A stretch of DNA of 64,000 bases, taken from positions 15,427,208 through 15,491,207 of the forward strand of contig OY365813.1 of the NCBI GenBank assembly GCA_959347315.1, in the 5' to 3' direction. The notes under the pieces were generated by a model. The model saw only the letters and a program-made list of their open reading frames with translations. It made no database searches and was not told the DNA's origin. Origin of the DNA: Bimastos eiseni (Eukaryota > Annelida > Clitellata > Crassiclitellata > Lumbricidae). Positions 10,511-22,880 of the stretch are shown one piece after another. The first letter of the stretch is position 1. Each line of letters begins with the position of its first letter. A program made the translations under genes and the position numbers.

Positions 10511-13024
10511 AGCCTCTGATCGCTCGGCTGTTGGCCAATGCTTCCTATTAATTCTGATCGTCAATACACAGAGCAAGCGATGCAGTTGAAAGTTTGTTTT
10601 CGTGTGTCGGATTTCTCGTTTCTCGTCTTCTAGATTGCAATCCGGGGTATCTCGAATGCTTTATATATCCCTCGGGGAGCGATAAATATCCGCAGGAATC
10701 GCCTCCTCATTGCTTTGATCGGATCTGAAATAATCTGATTTTATTGGCCGAGTCTAGTAGCCAAGGCTTATTTAACATGATCCGATTTGGGATATGTGTG
10801 CGTAGGTGCGTGTGTAGGCGTGTATGTGTGTGTAGATGTGCGTGCGTGTACGTGCGTAGGTGTGTATGTGATGTGCATGTGTGTACGTGCGTAGGTGTGT
10901 ATGTGATGTGTATGTGTGTACGTGCGTAGGTGTGTATGTGTGTGTGTTCACCTCATCGAACTCTTAGTTGACTGTTGCCACATTGTGTAAATTAGACCCG
11001 TTCTAGTTTCTTTCAGTTCTACCTTTTAAGGTCCAGTCGTAACTATGTTCTAATCTCGTGTCTCAGTTAGACACAGGATGGGTGCATGAGCAACAATGCA
11101 CATACATACACACACAGATACTTGAAAACATACATACATACATACATAAATACGCAAATATATATACATACCTACATGCACGCATACATACATAGACGCA
11201 TATATAATATGCATATAGTTAATTAGTTATATACATACATACCCACTGACAAACATTCACACACATACAATACATATATACATGTATGTATACAATTGCA
11301 TATACATACATGCATACAGTCATAAAAGCATCATACATGCACATATACAAACACACATACATGCATAGATACATTCGTGTATTCGTGTAGGTATATATTA
11401 TCCATTATTTATTTGTGCTTCCAATCGAGTATTCATACCATCATCACTTCACGAACTCATGGCACTGCATACCACAACTCTATTCTCTCGCTTTGTGCTT
11501 TAGTCTCTTTTAGTCTCCCATGTTCTCCTTAATTCTGCGGCTGTCACTGCCGAGACCCTGACCGTATTCCGATCGCGTTCTCTGGTCTCTTTCATCTATG
11601 GTTTCGGTAGAGAGACTGGCGTGGCAGCAGAGACCGGGGAAGTAGACGGATGGGCGGATTATTGGGAGAGGACGAGTCAGCCAAGGTCGCATGTTATGTC
11701 GGTTACAGAGTTCGAAGGGGTTGACGAGAACTGTGATATCGGGTGAACAGAAGGCGGATGGAAGATATAGAAGGGTGGAATGAGTCGGTGGGTGGATAAA
11801 TTCATGGATGGACGGTGATTGGTCGGATAGATGGATGACTGGATTAACTTATGAACGGGTGGCGGGACACTATGACGGATAGGCGAACGGACACAGGGTT
11901 GGGGCGAGCCTGTGTTGACGATGGATATTTGGACGGATGGAATTTCGAACGGTCATGGATTTTGTGTGTTGAGTGGGCGAATAGGGTTATTTATGATCGA
12001 CAGGACGGAATGAACGGACACATGGAGGGAGGATAGACGGAAGAAATTAAGGACAAACAGGTCGAGGGACTGACGGACGAACAGACGGAAGGGCGGACTG
12101 ACAAGCGGACAAATAGATAAAGAAACTACTAGGTATACCTGTACATATTGTTGGTTAAGGCTAGTCAAGTTTATGTTTGCACACTGTGGAATCTTTTATC
12201 TCTTCTCTTTATCTCTTCTCTTTATCTCCTCTAATTGGCTATCACTTTTCTGTGTCACCTATTATATTAGGTGGAACTAACTGGAGGGACCTTTGTTCCC
12301 TTGAGTCTCCTGGGTTTATCTCAGCTTCCTTATTCACTCCCATGACTATACCTCTTCCCTTTCTCAAACAGTCATAGACTCGTCATTATTTTGCTGTGGA
12401 ATCTTCGCAACCGACAAGCAGGAAAACGAACGTAGGGAAGGACTGGCGGATAAACGGATTGCTGGTCAGACGGAAACACATACAGATGGATCGGTGAACA
12501 AACGAATGAAATCGAACAGACTCAAAACTGACGGATAAACGGACAAATGATAATGGCAAGGACAAATTCTTGTTATTGACCCCATTGTATAGACAAATAG
12601 AATAAAAAATTAGATGTTAAATTAAAGATCAATAGGGAGGACATCCCCAAGAAGGACCTAGGTCTTGTAGGCGGGGGTCACCCTCTTTTTAGCTGGTAGT
12701 TGAACGGAGTGGAATAACGTCAATGTTTTTTATGGTTAATAGTGCACAATTTAACAATCGAGGAGATAACAAATGGCAATTAAACACAATAATAAGCAAA
12801 TGTAGGCTTATACGACACGTTTTTGATCACTTAGAAAAATTTGAAAAGAAACTCTGACAAAGACATTCAAATGGACACCTTAACTAATCGTGATAGCGGG
12901 CACTTCTGTAGATCCAAGATATCAACGCATGAAGTCAGACGTCTATGTATGGACGGACGGACGAAAGAACTGTCGGACAGACGGATAAAAAGAACAAAAG
13001 GAACCGACCGAAGGAAGGACGAGC

Positions 13025-13170
13025 CAGAGGCGGCGATCTCGTTTGACAGGTGGGGAGAGGGGCACCCAATGAGAGGTGTAGGAAATGTGGGTGACACACG
13101 TATGAATTGTCCACTCTCTGTAAAGGTGGGGGGACTTGTCCCCCTCGAACCCCCGGGATCGCCGCCTCTG
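13025..13170. mobile_element. 146-bp hAT MITE with perfect 8-bp target duplication
   Basis: Terminal inverted repeats CAGAGGCGGCGATC (13025-13038) and GATCGCCGCCTCTG (13157-13170) are perfect over 14 bases. GGACGAGC occurs immediately before (13017-13024) and immediately after (13171-13178). The CAGAGGCG tip and 8-bp duplication are diagnostic for the hAT superfamily. There is no coding capacity. Confidence 0.9.
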
Positions 13171-14029
13171 GGACGAGCGCATGGAACGAAAGGAGTATTA
13201 AGCGGACAGAAACGACGCCTCTTGTTGGGGGCAGAGCAACTGGCAGAAGCGACATCTAAGCTAAGCATTTGCTTTCTAAAATAACGAACGATTCGTCTCG
13301 ATCCTTGAAGTCGCATACAAACGCACGATCGCTCGCTTGCGCCTAATAAATACCCGGCTCCGTCTCAGAGGTGCAGTAGCAGATGCACTGGTTCCTCAAC
13401 GCGGCAGAACGTCAACAACAAGTGCTGCAGTCCGTCAACGGGTCTCGATTGCTTCAACCCATTCTGACCTAATGCGAAGAATCTACTGCGCAACGGGGAA
13501 TGCACGGGGATCGGGAGGTTAATGTTTGCCGTTTGAACGGTTAACCGCTTGGTCTGGGTCCAAGTGCCGGCTGCGGCATAAAGCTGTTTAAAGATTTGTG
13601 AGCTATTCGCTCACCACCCTCTCCACCATTAGTGAACTCGTCCATGAAATGAATACGTTGGTCGTATATTGTCATTGGTACGATGAGACCGAGGGAAAAA
13701 ACTGGATCTCACACGCCGAGACTTGCTATGACCGCCACTTGAGATTAACTTAAGAAATTGATTATCTTTCTCTATTTTTATTTTGTTGTTGCCATGGTTG
13801 TTGTTGCACGTTTTGTTCCTTCTATTATTCTTCTTCAGCACTTTCGTCTTCATTTTGAAAACCATCATCATCTTCATCATCGTCATTATAACTAAAGGAG
13901 TTGCTCTTGTTTATCTAATTTTGGCTCTTTTGCTGCTGCTCATCTCTCTATTTCTTCTTCTTTATCTTCGTCCTCATCCTGATAACCAACATCCTCATCG
14001 TCGTCATTCTAATCGTCACTGTCATCGTC

Positions 14030-14595
<566 letters not shown>

Positions 14596-15374
14596 CTTAG
14601 GGAGTTATCCAAATCAATCACATTAAGCGTTCCTATATGTACATTGCACATACAACATGATTATTTCACGCTCTTTAGTTTTTTGAGTCAACGCAAAAAT
14701 TCCTCGTTGAGCAAAGATCTGCAAAATGGCTCCATATCTATTTATACTTCCTGACATTTAAGTTGAAGCAGTTTCTTGTTAATTACTCCCTTAAAGCAGT
14801 CCATGTCCTCATGAACGGTTGTATCTCAGGAGCGTGGTTTGCCAAATCAGGATAATGACTAACTTATTAGGTATCATAAGAATGTACATTAAATGGACGC
14901 TAGACGTAGCACGTCGTCCTTGAATATCAAGTTGAATACTTTGTAAGCGGCGCACCATGTACTTCTACATACCGACGCACTCACAGCATGAGTGCACGAG
15001 GCCGTTGCTATGGCATCGAGCGGATAATACATAGCCCGCCGTGAATATCGCTTCGAGCCCGACAGGGATCTTTTCGGAAGTGATTAATATGCGCATTTCT
15101 GCGCAAAAACATTTCCTTATGACACATATGAGAAAGTATAAAAAGAAATACGAACGCCTTATATCATCATGTAGTGGTAAAATCTAATAAACGAATGTTG
15201 AATTACGATCAACTAGTATTAATATATGCGGTTCGATTATATAAAGCCCATTGGTATGTTGAAACATGTCTCTACTTTGTTCAGCTGCACATAAATTTGA
15301 TATAAAAATGCAAATAATGTACTATAAATAATATACATTGCACTGGTTGGATATTTTTATACACTGCATTGATA

Positions 15375-15410
15375 TCGTGAGGAGGCGCTATATAAATGTT
15401 GGATAACATT
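15375..15410 (+). mobile_element. LINE 3'-tail remnant (GGCGCTATATAAATG)
   Basis: GAGGAGGCGCTATATAAATG is the terminal sequence that recurs at LINE ends in this window, for example near 61880 on the plus strand and in reverse at 63380. Confidence 0.45.
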
Positions 15411-16047
15411 ACATTGGCTTGTGTATATCTAGCGATGTGTATCGTTGTATTTGGCGAAGGCGTATCGACAGAAGTGAATTACATGTATGCATATACAAAA
15501 TTGTATTGAAGCTTTTCATAATGTGTGATACCAGATGAAATGGTAAGTGGAATAACTGGAATTGAAAAATATGATCTGCTCCCTGCAGCCATCGTCACCA
15601 TCTGACCTTTTGCCGATGCTGTCCAAATTCTGAACCACGGAGGTCGTTTCTCATCGTTGTTATAAATTATTCAGATTTGTAACGTCCATTTGTAATTGCA
15701 GATATTCAAGGATGCCTAAAGGAGTGGAAAGCGGGAAAAGAAATTGATGTAAGATGCATGATCCAGACGACGTAGAGTCCGACTAAATATACCCACAGAA
15801 ACACAAAAGACACGGTGACACGCATTAATTTAACGCGAGGAAGGAAACAAGAACAACACAACAATAAGACACAACTGACACAACACTAAATGATACAAAG
15901 AAGAACAAAAGAACGAATCAAATAAGACATTGAGGAACAGTTCTACACGGAATTACGACCGATCAATCGCTCGAACGAATATTGAAACTAAACAACTAGT
16001 AAAAAATAGATTTCCAAACAGATAGATCGATACCATTCTCAACTTAC

Positions 16048-16422
16048 CGGGAGTGTTCTTCTGTCCGTTTGAGACTCGTAGCCCCCGGAAGAGCGTTGCA
16101 GCGATCACTCCGTAGGCGCACAGCATCATGACGAGAGGCAGAACGAGCAGAACGAGATCGAGGAAGATCGTATAGATCTTTTCGAGGGTCTCGTCATCCC
16201 AGATCTCGGCGCACTTGTTAGCGCCCGAGGAGAGGCTGAGAAGTCTCTGGAAGACGGCAGTCGGCAGCATGATGACAAGGGAAAGGACCCAGATGAAGGC
16301 GATTGTCTTATAGGAGTGGTGCAGCGTCTGCCAGGTACGCGACCGAAGGGGTTGGCAGATGGCAAAATGTCGCTCAAGGGAGATGGCCACCAGAGTGAAA
16401 ACGCCCACACCCACCGACACAC
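16048..16422 (-). CDS. CCKR: CCK receptor-like GPCR, exon 2 (TM3 to TM5)
   Basis: Encodes residues 126 (split Gly) to 250 plus one base of codon 251. The acceptor is ...TTCATTCACGCAG, followed by codons G-V-S-V; the donor is ACTCCCG/GTAAGTTG, a strong consensus site. TM3 ends in L-E142-R143-H144, the family E/DRY motif with His for Tyr. The ICL2 wording (C-Q-P-L-R-S-R-T-W-Q-T) is characteristic of CCK receptors. TM4 has W170. ECL2 carries C196, the disulfide partner of C118, and TM5 has P221 and Y229. With this acceptor the spacing C118 to R143 is 25 residues, as in the family. An alternative acceptor 30 bases upstream gives 24 and was rejected. The position after C196, Arg in CCK1R, is Ala here. 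Confidence 0.92.
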
Positions 16423-16501
16423 CTGCGTGAATGAAATACGCACACAACGTCTCCTAGAGCTCAAATCTAATCTGATAATTATCCAATCCGTAACATCTAT
16501 G

Positions 16502-16740
16502 CCAGCGGTCCTCAACCTTATTAGTCCTGCGAACCCCTTATAATACTTCCAAAGGCGTGGCGACCCCCAGCTATTAAAAGTATTGAGTCACTGCCTTCAC
16601 CTCGTTTTACTACCATGCATTTTACTTCTTATCATTGGATAATCCATACTTCTCATGTATAAAAGCATAATCAATATTTAATTAATATTCCGACTATTAT
16701 GCGAGACGGTATAAAAATCCGCTAACAATGACCGTCTTAG
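16502..16740 (+). mobile_element. hAT (Charlie-like) terminal fragment
   Basis: CAGCGGTCCTCAACCTTATT followed by CCTGCGAACCCC and GGCGACCCCCAGC matches the characteristic tip wording of Charlie/ZMYM-type hAT elements (CAGNGGTTCTCAACC...). No opposite end is seen, so the right limit is approximate. It lies within about 80 bases of CCKR exon 2. Confidence 0.55.
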
Positions 16741-16926
16741 TTGAGATGGATCCCATGTCCCTTAACAGTTTCAGGCGTTATATATGCGTCAACTAATAAC
16801 AAAAAATTACAGTTGTCTAACGAGAGGACAAAGCTGTGGGTTGGGATAGTCGGTGCAATCGGTAGCGCTCTTGATTCGTTATTCAACGATTACAAGTTAG
16901 AAGCTGCTGAGCAGATTCAATGAGTT

Positions 16927-16927
16927 G

Positions 16928-16973
<46 letters not shown>

Positions 16974-17010
16974 GTTATTATTATTATTATTATTATTGTT
17001 ATTATTATTA

Positions 17011-17096
<86 letters not shown>

Positions 17097-17130
17097 GTTA
17101 TTATCCTTAATATTATTATTGTTATTGATC
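16927..17130. repeat. (TTA)n array
   Basis: About 65 TTA units with occasional TTG. On the minus strand it directly follows the 3' end of the R2-like LINE fragment at 17131-17730, so it is probably that element's expanded (AAT)n tail. Confidence 0.95.
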
Positions 17131-17730
17131 CTTCCGGTCTTCAATGCAAATCAGTGGTGATGTCGTCCGGAGAGGTCCTGCTCGTTGGACTCCTGAGCAG
17201 CGAAAGTTCCCTTGAAAGCAACTGCATTGTAGCGTTGAATAGTCATCGAGATGCACTGGTAGAGAAAAGTCGTCTCCCTCTGCTCCCCAGTAACTGCGCT
17301 CAGTTTGTGTCCCAGCTCTGAAAGGAAGCTTTGGCCTTCGGAATTGATGGGGCCAAAGGTTTTGAATGACACCGGTGTGAAGACGTACCTGGTGGCTAGC
17401 TCGGCGTATTTTTGAGTTGTGACGCTCGCCGTCCTCTCGGCCGCTGCGACCATTCTCTGATGTTTCTGGCAGATACTACGTGGCCATGGTATCTGACACT
17501 GTCGCGTCCCTTATCAAACATCGCCCCGCCAAAAAATGGTATATGAGTGAGTCCGTCTGGTCTTTTTCCATCAGATCGGGTCAAGCCCACCGGCCCTTTG
17601 ACAGTGGGGATCCCTGCACGGATTAGACTCCTACAAACAAGGTCGTTTAGAGCCACGTGTCTGGGCTAGCATGAGAGACCGTGATATCCGATTCCCTCGA
17701 CCAGGGCACCGTATGGGCAGCCAAGACGTA
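17131..17730 (-). mobile_element. R2-like LINE 3' fragment with restriction-type endonuclease region
   Basis: Minus-strand pieces in shifted frames read: a C-P-Y-G...H-G-L-S-C knuckle near 17690, [17 protein letters not shown] (17590 area), then T-F-G-P-I-N, L-G-H-K-L, T-G-E-Q-R-E-T-T-F-L-Y-Q and I-Q-R-Y-N-A-V. The K-R-P-D-G plus a later Trp-Asp is the PD-(D/E)xK endonuclease signature of R2/NeSL/HERO-type elements. It has at least two frameshifts and internal stops, so it is dead. A related copy on the plus strand is at 47006-47594. Confidence 0.75.
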
Positions 17731-17744
17731 AAAAGACTATGACT

Positions 17745-17807
17745 CAATTATTATTATTATTGTCATTGCTATTGTTACTGGTATTGCAATTGTTATCATT
17801 ATCATCA

Positions 17808-17855
<48 letters not shown>

Positions 17856-17955
17856 ACATCATCATCATCGTCATCATCATCGTCGTAGTCTTCAAAATCA
17901 TTATTATCATCATCTCCAACACCACAACCACCATCATCTTCACCATAATCTTCGT
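17745..17955. repeat. (ATC/TCG)n triplet array
   Basis: TTA, TCA and TCG triplets; a second, shorter relative of the 14.0-14.6 kb array. Confidence 0.9.
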
Positions 17956-19715
17956 CGTCATCTAAGCGTCCATATGACTGCCGACCCTATTCCCAGATGT
18001 CCTCGGCTGAAGCAGGTTCATCAAACATCGGCTTAATCGTCTTCTCTGACCGGAAATCCTCCACCCGAACACGCGACCGATGACTTCAAGATCTGCGATT
18101 CTGAAATCCGTCTTGATAAATGAGGCCAACAACGTTGAGCAATCAAAATAAAAATCATTTGTCCTCGTATCGCCAGGGCCAGCTCTGTCTTGTCCAGCGC
18201 GGTTAACGACCTTATTGGCTATAGAATACATTCCTGTAACGGTTGGTTACGTCAGTTGAGGCGCACATCTCATACAATCTGGACGCTCAGGTTGTCGATT
18301 CGTCACACCGCTTTAAGAGATTTCAATCTCGGGCTAATGCTATCAGTTAACGGGATCTTGAGGGGTTGGGTGGCTCCCACGCAGATAAGAAACAGTGATG
18401 AAGGATTTCACTCCATCGATTCGCAGCAAAATTGAACAGCAATCAGACCAAACGGTCGCTATGGAAACGGTTGCTATAGAAACAGTCGCGACGCATATAT
18501 ATATATATATGTATATATATATACAGATATATATATATATATACAGATATATATATACAGATATATATATATACAGATGCCCAGGCGTATATATATATAC
18601 TTGTCTTCCGCTCCACACGCTCTACTCCGCTCTGCTCAATCTCATCACACTTCCTCCCATCCTTACCTCTCCTCCTTCTCCTTCTCTTTCTCCTCCTCCT
18701 CCTCCTCCTCCTTCACACATTTCTTTTGTCCTATCTCGTCATGATCGCAATGGTCTGCGGATCGTCTTGATCAAGCAACACCCCACCTGCTCAATATTTA
18801 ATGACTCAATCAAAGTTCCTCAACGCACTATAAAAAAGTAACGAAAGGTTCTTCTACAAGAGACAGTAGTTTTAGTTTTTTGCCTTTTCGGCAGATTCCT
18901 ATGTCCAATGTAGCCACTTACTTCTTTCTGTTCTGGGCCTCCTTCTTCATCCTCTTGTGGTCGCTCCTTCCATCATCCAGACCAAATTCCTTGTTCTCGG
19001 TCTTCCTCTTGTCTTTTCTCCCTTCATTTTTCTTTCTATGATGTCTCTTATAGTAGGGTGGCTTGTTAGCTAACAACATCACCACGCTGGCCACATTAGC
19101 CCTACATTCATCCGTTGCACTATGGATCTCCCAGACACCGAAACCTTTCCTCGTTCTATCAACATTGTCGGAAAGTATTCGATCCCGCAACCGAAACGTA
19201 AGCCAGCTTTGTCTCATTCCGTGACTACAAAGATTAGCCCTGGATTAAAGCAACGCTACCATCGCCCAATACCATTCAATGCCAGTCAGGCTTTGGCCAT
19301 GCAGGGAGGGTCATACATACGGTATACAGCTACAGAAATTGACTACTTTAATCGGTATCACAGCACATCAACCCACTGTTCATACGCGCGTGCATTAGTG
19401 CACTGTTCATCCACCCGTGCATTAAGGACATCATATCAACTTTACAGTCATCCATCCATCGATCCATCCACCCACGCATCCGTGCACCCACACATGTCCA
19501 TTCAAACACCAATCTATCCGTCCGTCCATGCGTCTGTCCGTATACCCAACCCCATTATCCACCCATTCACCTCGCCCATCAGCCCCTCCGCTTACTTTCA
19601 TGGCGCCCACTTTTTTATATCTTAAAGCCTCCATTCGAATTCAGGAGCGTCAAAGACTGGCACTGCAGCACGTGAGTGGAATAGTCGCTGATATAGCGCT
19701 CCAAGCAGAATAGCA

Positions 19716-19836
19716 GATGAAGACGTCATTAGAATCTGATGAGGACGTCATCAAATTAACACGTCATCAGATGAACTCGTCATCAGACAAAAACGACGAC
19801 AGACGATGACATCATCAGATGATGACGTCATCGTGA
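19716..19836. promoter_or_regulatory. Cluster of CRE-like GACGTCA/CGTCATC sites
   Basis: Within 120 bases there are AGACGTCATT, GGACGTCATC, ACGTCATCAG, CTCGTCATCAG, GATGACATCATC and a full palindromic TGACGTCA (19823-19830). The spacing is irregular (about 20-30 bases), with GATGA linkers. It may be a decayed minisatellite. Binding by CREB/ATF-type factors is inference. Confidence 0.35.
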
Positions 19837-19989
19837 GCTTCCGTCTATTAAGAAGCCTCTTGTGGCGTGTCTGAAACCGGACGCAGTTACCTTCGCTAAG
19901 AGCAAATCTATTGGAGAGAAGTCGACGTTGAAAACTTCCGACAAATGTAAACTCCAGCAGGTTTATTGCGTAAATAGTCAGTGTCTGTG

Positions 19990-20018
19990 GCAGGCAGGCA
20001 GGCAGGCAGGCAAGCATG

Positions 20019-20061
<43 letters not shown>

Positions 20062-20062
20062 A
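19990..20062. repeat. (CAGG)n array
   Basis: GGCAGGCAGGCA repeats with one CAAGCATG interruption; followed by degenerate (ACAG/GAGA)n to about 20300. Confidence 0.95.
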
Positions 20063-20718
20063 CATACAGACTGGCACAGACAGGTAGACAGATGACCAAA
20101 TAATTGTACAGGAAGACCGATATGTAGACAAGTAAGCAGGCTGACGGTCAGGGCGACACACGCAAAGATTGAGAGACAGAGAGAGACAGAGAGAGACAGA
20201 CAGACAGACAGCGAGAGAGACAGAGAGAGAGACAGAGAGAGATGGAGACAGTAACAGAGAGACAGAGAGAGACAGACAGACAGAGAAAGAGAGAGAGAGA
20301 AACAGACTGTGCGAATAAGATACACAAGCTCAAACAGATAGATGCAGTTTGTTACTGTCGTCATTACGTGAAGGATGCAGCTGGAGATAACTCTGATGGC
20401 AATTACGTCATTTGAGAGACACACTACGCACGCGCACACAGGCACACTGCATGCACCAAACACTTACACCTACATCCCATACAGACACACAAGAAGAGTA
20501 GCAGACCCACACCTACTATACGCTCATCAACTCACTCGCCTACACACCGACACATACCGTATACACCTCACACACTCACAGGCAAATGCCCACTCCCAAA
20601 ACACACCCACGCCCACACACACGCATGCACACAAACACACCTACCTATACACACACACAGACACACAAACGCCAACATTCTTCTTTCCATATAATTATCA
20701 CTTGATGTGCGATGATAC

Positions 20719-20950
20719 AAGACATATTCAAGACATGTTCAAGACATATTCAAGACAAATTCAAGACATATTCAAGACATGTTCAAGACATATTCAAGAC
20801 AAAATCAAGACATATTCAAGACATGTTCAAGACATATTCAAGACAAAATCAAGACATATTCAAGACATGTTCAAGACATATTCAAGACATGTTCAAGACA
20901 TATTCAAGACATATTCAAGACATATTCAAGACACGTTCAAGACATATTCA
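20719..20950. repeat. 11-bp tandem array (AAGACATATTC), about 21 copies
   Basis: Units AAGACATATTC, AAGACATGTTC and AAGACAAAATC alternate at a strict 11-base period. As 11 and 3 are coprime, all three plus frames give the same 11-residue peptide repeat. Not a gene. Confidence 0.95.
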
Positions 20951-21017
20951 GACGACGGAAAGACCGTCGAAGGAAATGAATAACACTGCGAGCGGAAGAA
21001 CATGACATATGCATGCA

Positions 21018-21054
<37 letters not shown>

Positions 21055-21594
21055 TCATGCATATGATAAAAATGTGCTTAAATATGTTCACAAATAGAGC
21101 TACTCCTCTTTATGCATAGGCCTACATGTATATCTTTCATGCAAGGGTAGAATAGGTATACCATAAACATATACACATGCATAAATATGATATATGAATG
21201 TGTATATGTATATATATATTGTCGATATGCATTGGACTTCACGCATGTATATGTATGTGCATATATAATATATGATATTATAAATATATACATGTATATG
21301 TATATATATATATGCGTATCACACATATATATATATGTATATATATATAAAATGTGTTTGGATCGCATGACCAAATTACTCGGAAGCGATGCGCTATAAA
21401 CGTCAGCTGCCTGAATGAAAACCTCAGGGGTTGGCTAAACTCACGACGCCTAATCTTTTCCCTCAAACCAAAATAGGACGCACAACTGGGCGTTAAACAC
21501 CCCCGTGAAACGAGAGAACGTCGTGACAGCCTCTGTTGATGTATGCGCCTGCTGGTGTAAGCGTGAGTGTATGCATATCAAGCGCGTTTTATAT

Positions 21595-21660
21595 CGTCTT
21601 TAAATTTATGTGGCGCCTCTCTCGGAAATAAACCGCTCAGAGGCAATTGACCTTTGAATG
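21595..21660 (-). mobile_element. LINE 3'-end remnant
   Basis: GGCGCCTCTCTCGG...AACCGCTCAGAGGCAATTGACC resembles the minus-strand tails at 59640-59700 and 37640-37700 (ATTTATAAAGCGCCTCT ... CAGAGGCACTC). Short and decayed. Confidence 0.35.
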
Positions 21661-21814
21661 TGTATCAATTAATTATATTTTGAGGCGTTGCTACAGAAAG
21701 AAACAGATATACTTACAAACAGGCAGACAAGTGAAAAAGACAGACAGATAAATAGATGGATAGATATATAAACAGACAGATGAAATAAACTTACAGATAC
21801 ATATAGATGTTGCA

Positions 21815-21816
21815 GT

Positions 21817-21847
<31 letters not shown>

Positions 21848-21900
21848 AACATACAGACAGACAGACAGACAAACATACAGACAGACAGACAGACAGAAAT
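21815..21900. repeat. (ACAG)n array
   Basis: ACAGACAGACAG with ACAA and ATAC variants. Confidence 0.95.
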
Positions 21901-22009
21901 AGACGTGTATGCACACATGAGACCGATAGGTGTGGCCAGTATCTGTCACTGACATTTATTGTGGTAGTTTATTTCTCTTCCTCTTCTTGTTTTTCTTCTT
22001 CTTCTTCTT

Positions 22010-22420
22010 CTTCTTTTTCTTCTTCTTCTTCTAGTTCTCTGCCTCATCCACAGGTTAAAATCTGCGACGTCGCCACTGACTCCTCTCGATGTTGGGCCTC
22101 TTCTTTCAGCTTTCCACATCCATCTGTCATCATCCAGTCACGCATCATCGGTATTGGTCTTCCTCTTGCTCTTCATTTCTCTTTCTATGCCTGTTCTTAG
22201 TAGGGAGTCTTCTCTCAGTCGGTGTCCAATCCATTTTTTTGTCTCTCTCCTATTGTGTGTATCAGGGTTCTTTCCTCTCCAATCTTTTCCATATGTTTTG
22301 CGTTCTGTCCAGCTAATTTTCTCCATTTTCACCATGTCCAGTTTCAAAAGCCTTGTCCATGTCTCTGACCCGTACAACACCAGTTTCTTTTTAGCATACG
22401 TTAAAATGTTCATAAATAAA
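22010..22420 (-). mobile_element. RTE-like LINE 3' fragment
   Basis: The minus strand reads L-Y-G-S-E-T-W-T near 22370, then K-W-I-G-H-R-L-R-E-D-S-L-L-R and K-S-K-R-K-T. Further on, past frame disruptions, it reads L-K-E-E-A-Q-H-R-E-E-W. These are the thumb and C-terminal landmarks of RTE/craniate-BovB-like LINE reverse transcriptases. The tail is AAGAAGAAG-rich. A related plus-strand remnant is at 57065-57211. Confidence 0.7.
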
Positions 22421-22544
22421 TTCGGAACATAGATGGTCAGCTTTGAAGCTAAACGATTTCGCTTAATGCATGTTAACTTCTTGGAAGTTTAATAATTTCG
22501 GAACTCTACGAAAACGACTGAAAAGTTTTAAAATGGCAGATTCT

Positions 22545-22880
22545 GTAAAATACGGATTGTGAAATCCGTCAAATACATTGAAAAACTCTATTAAATGACA
22601 GGAAAGGTTGAAAAAGATAGATTCTATAAATAAGGATTGAGCAATTAGTTAAAATATATTGAAAAACTTTAATAATAGGCCGGAGAATGCTGAGAAATGA
22701 CAGATCATGTAAAATATGTATACGGGCTCTGCAATAAGGCAAATATATAAATTGGTAAACTCTGTTAAAAGGCAGAAAAGGTTGAAAAATGATGAGTCCT
22801 ATTAGATATGGATTGTGCAATCAGCTAAATATATTAACAAGCCTTATCAAAATGGCAGAAGATGTTAAAAATTGCACATA
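22545..22880. repeat. Degenerate tandem repeat of about 85 bp, 4 copies
   Basis: Each copy carries a version of GGATTGTGCAATCAGCTAAA, then ATATATTGAAAAACTYT, then AAGGCAGAAAAGGTTG. Copies begin near 22552, 22636, 22729 and 22811 (periods about 84, 93 and 82). Confidence 0.75.

Noticed and set aside
12841..13316. Overlapping frames of 80-150 residues on both strands
   Set aside because: They cover a hAT MITE and degenerate repeats with no family similarity.
16423..16452. Upstream extension of CCKR exon 2 from the CTCTAG acceptor (adding a Cys-Ala-Tyr segment)
   Set aside because: It needs a phase 0 donor in exon 1 that does not exist at the right place and makes the TM3 cysteine-to-Arg spacing one residue short of the family value.
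18918..19217. 99-residue Lys/Arg-rich minus-strand frame
   Set aside because: Low complexity, no splice partners or domain recognised.
20719..20950. Possible CRISPR-like array
   Set aside because: Contiguous 11-bp tandem units without spacers in a eukaryotic genome.
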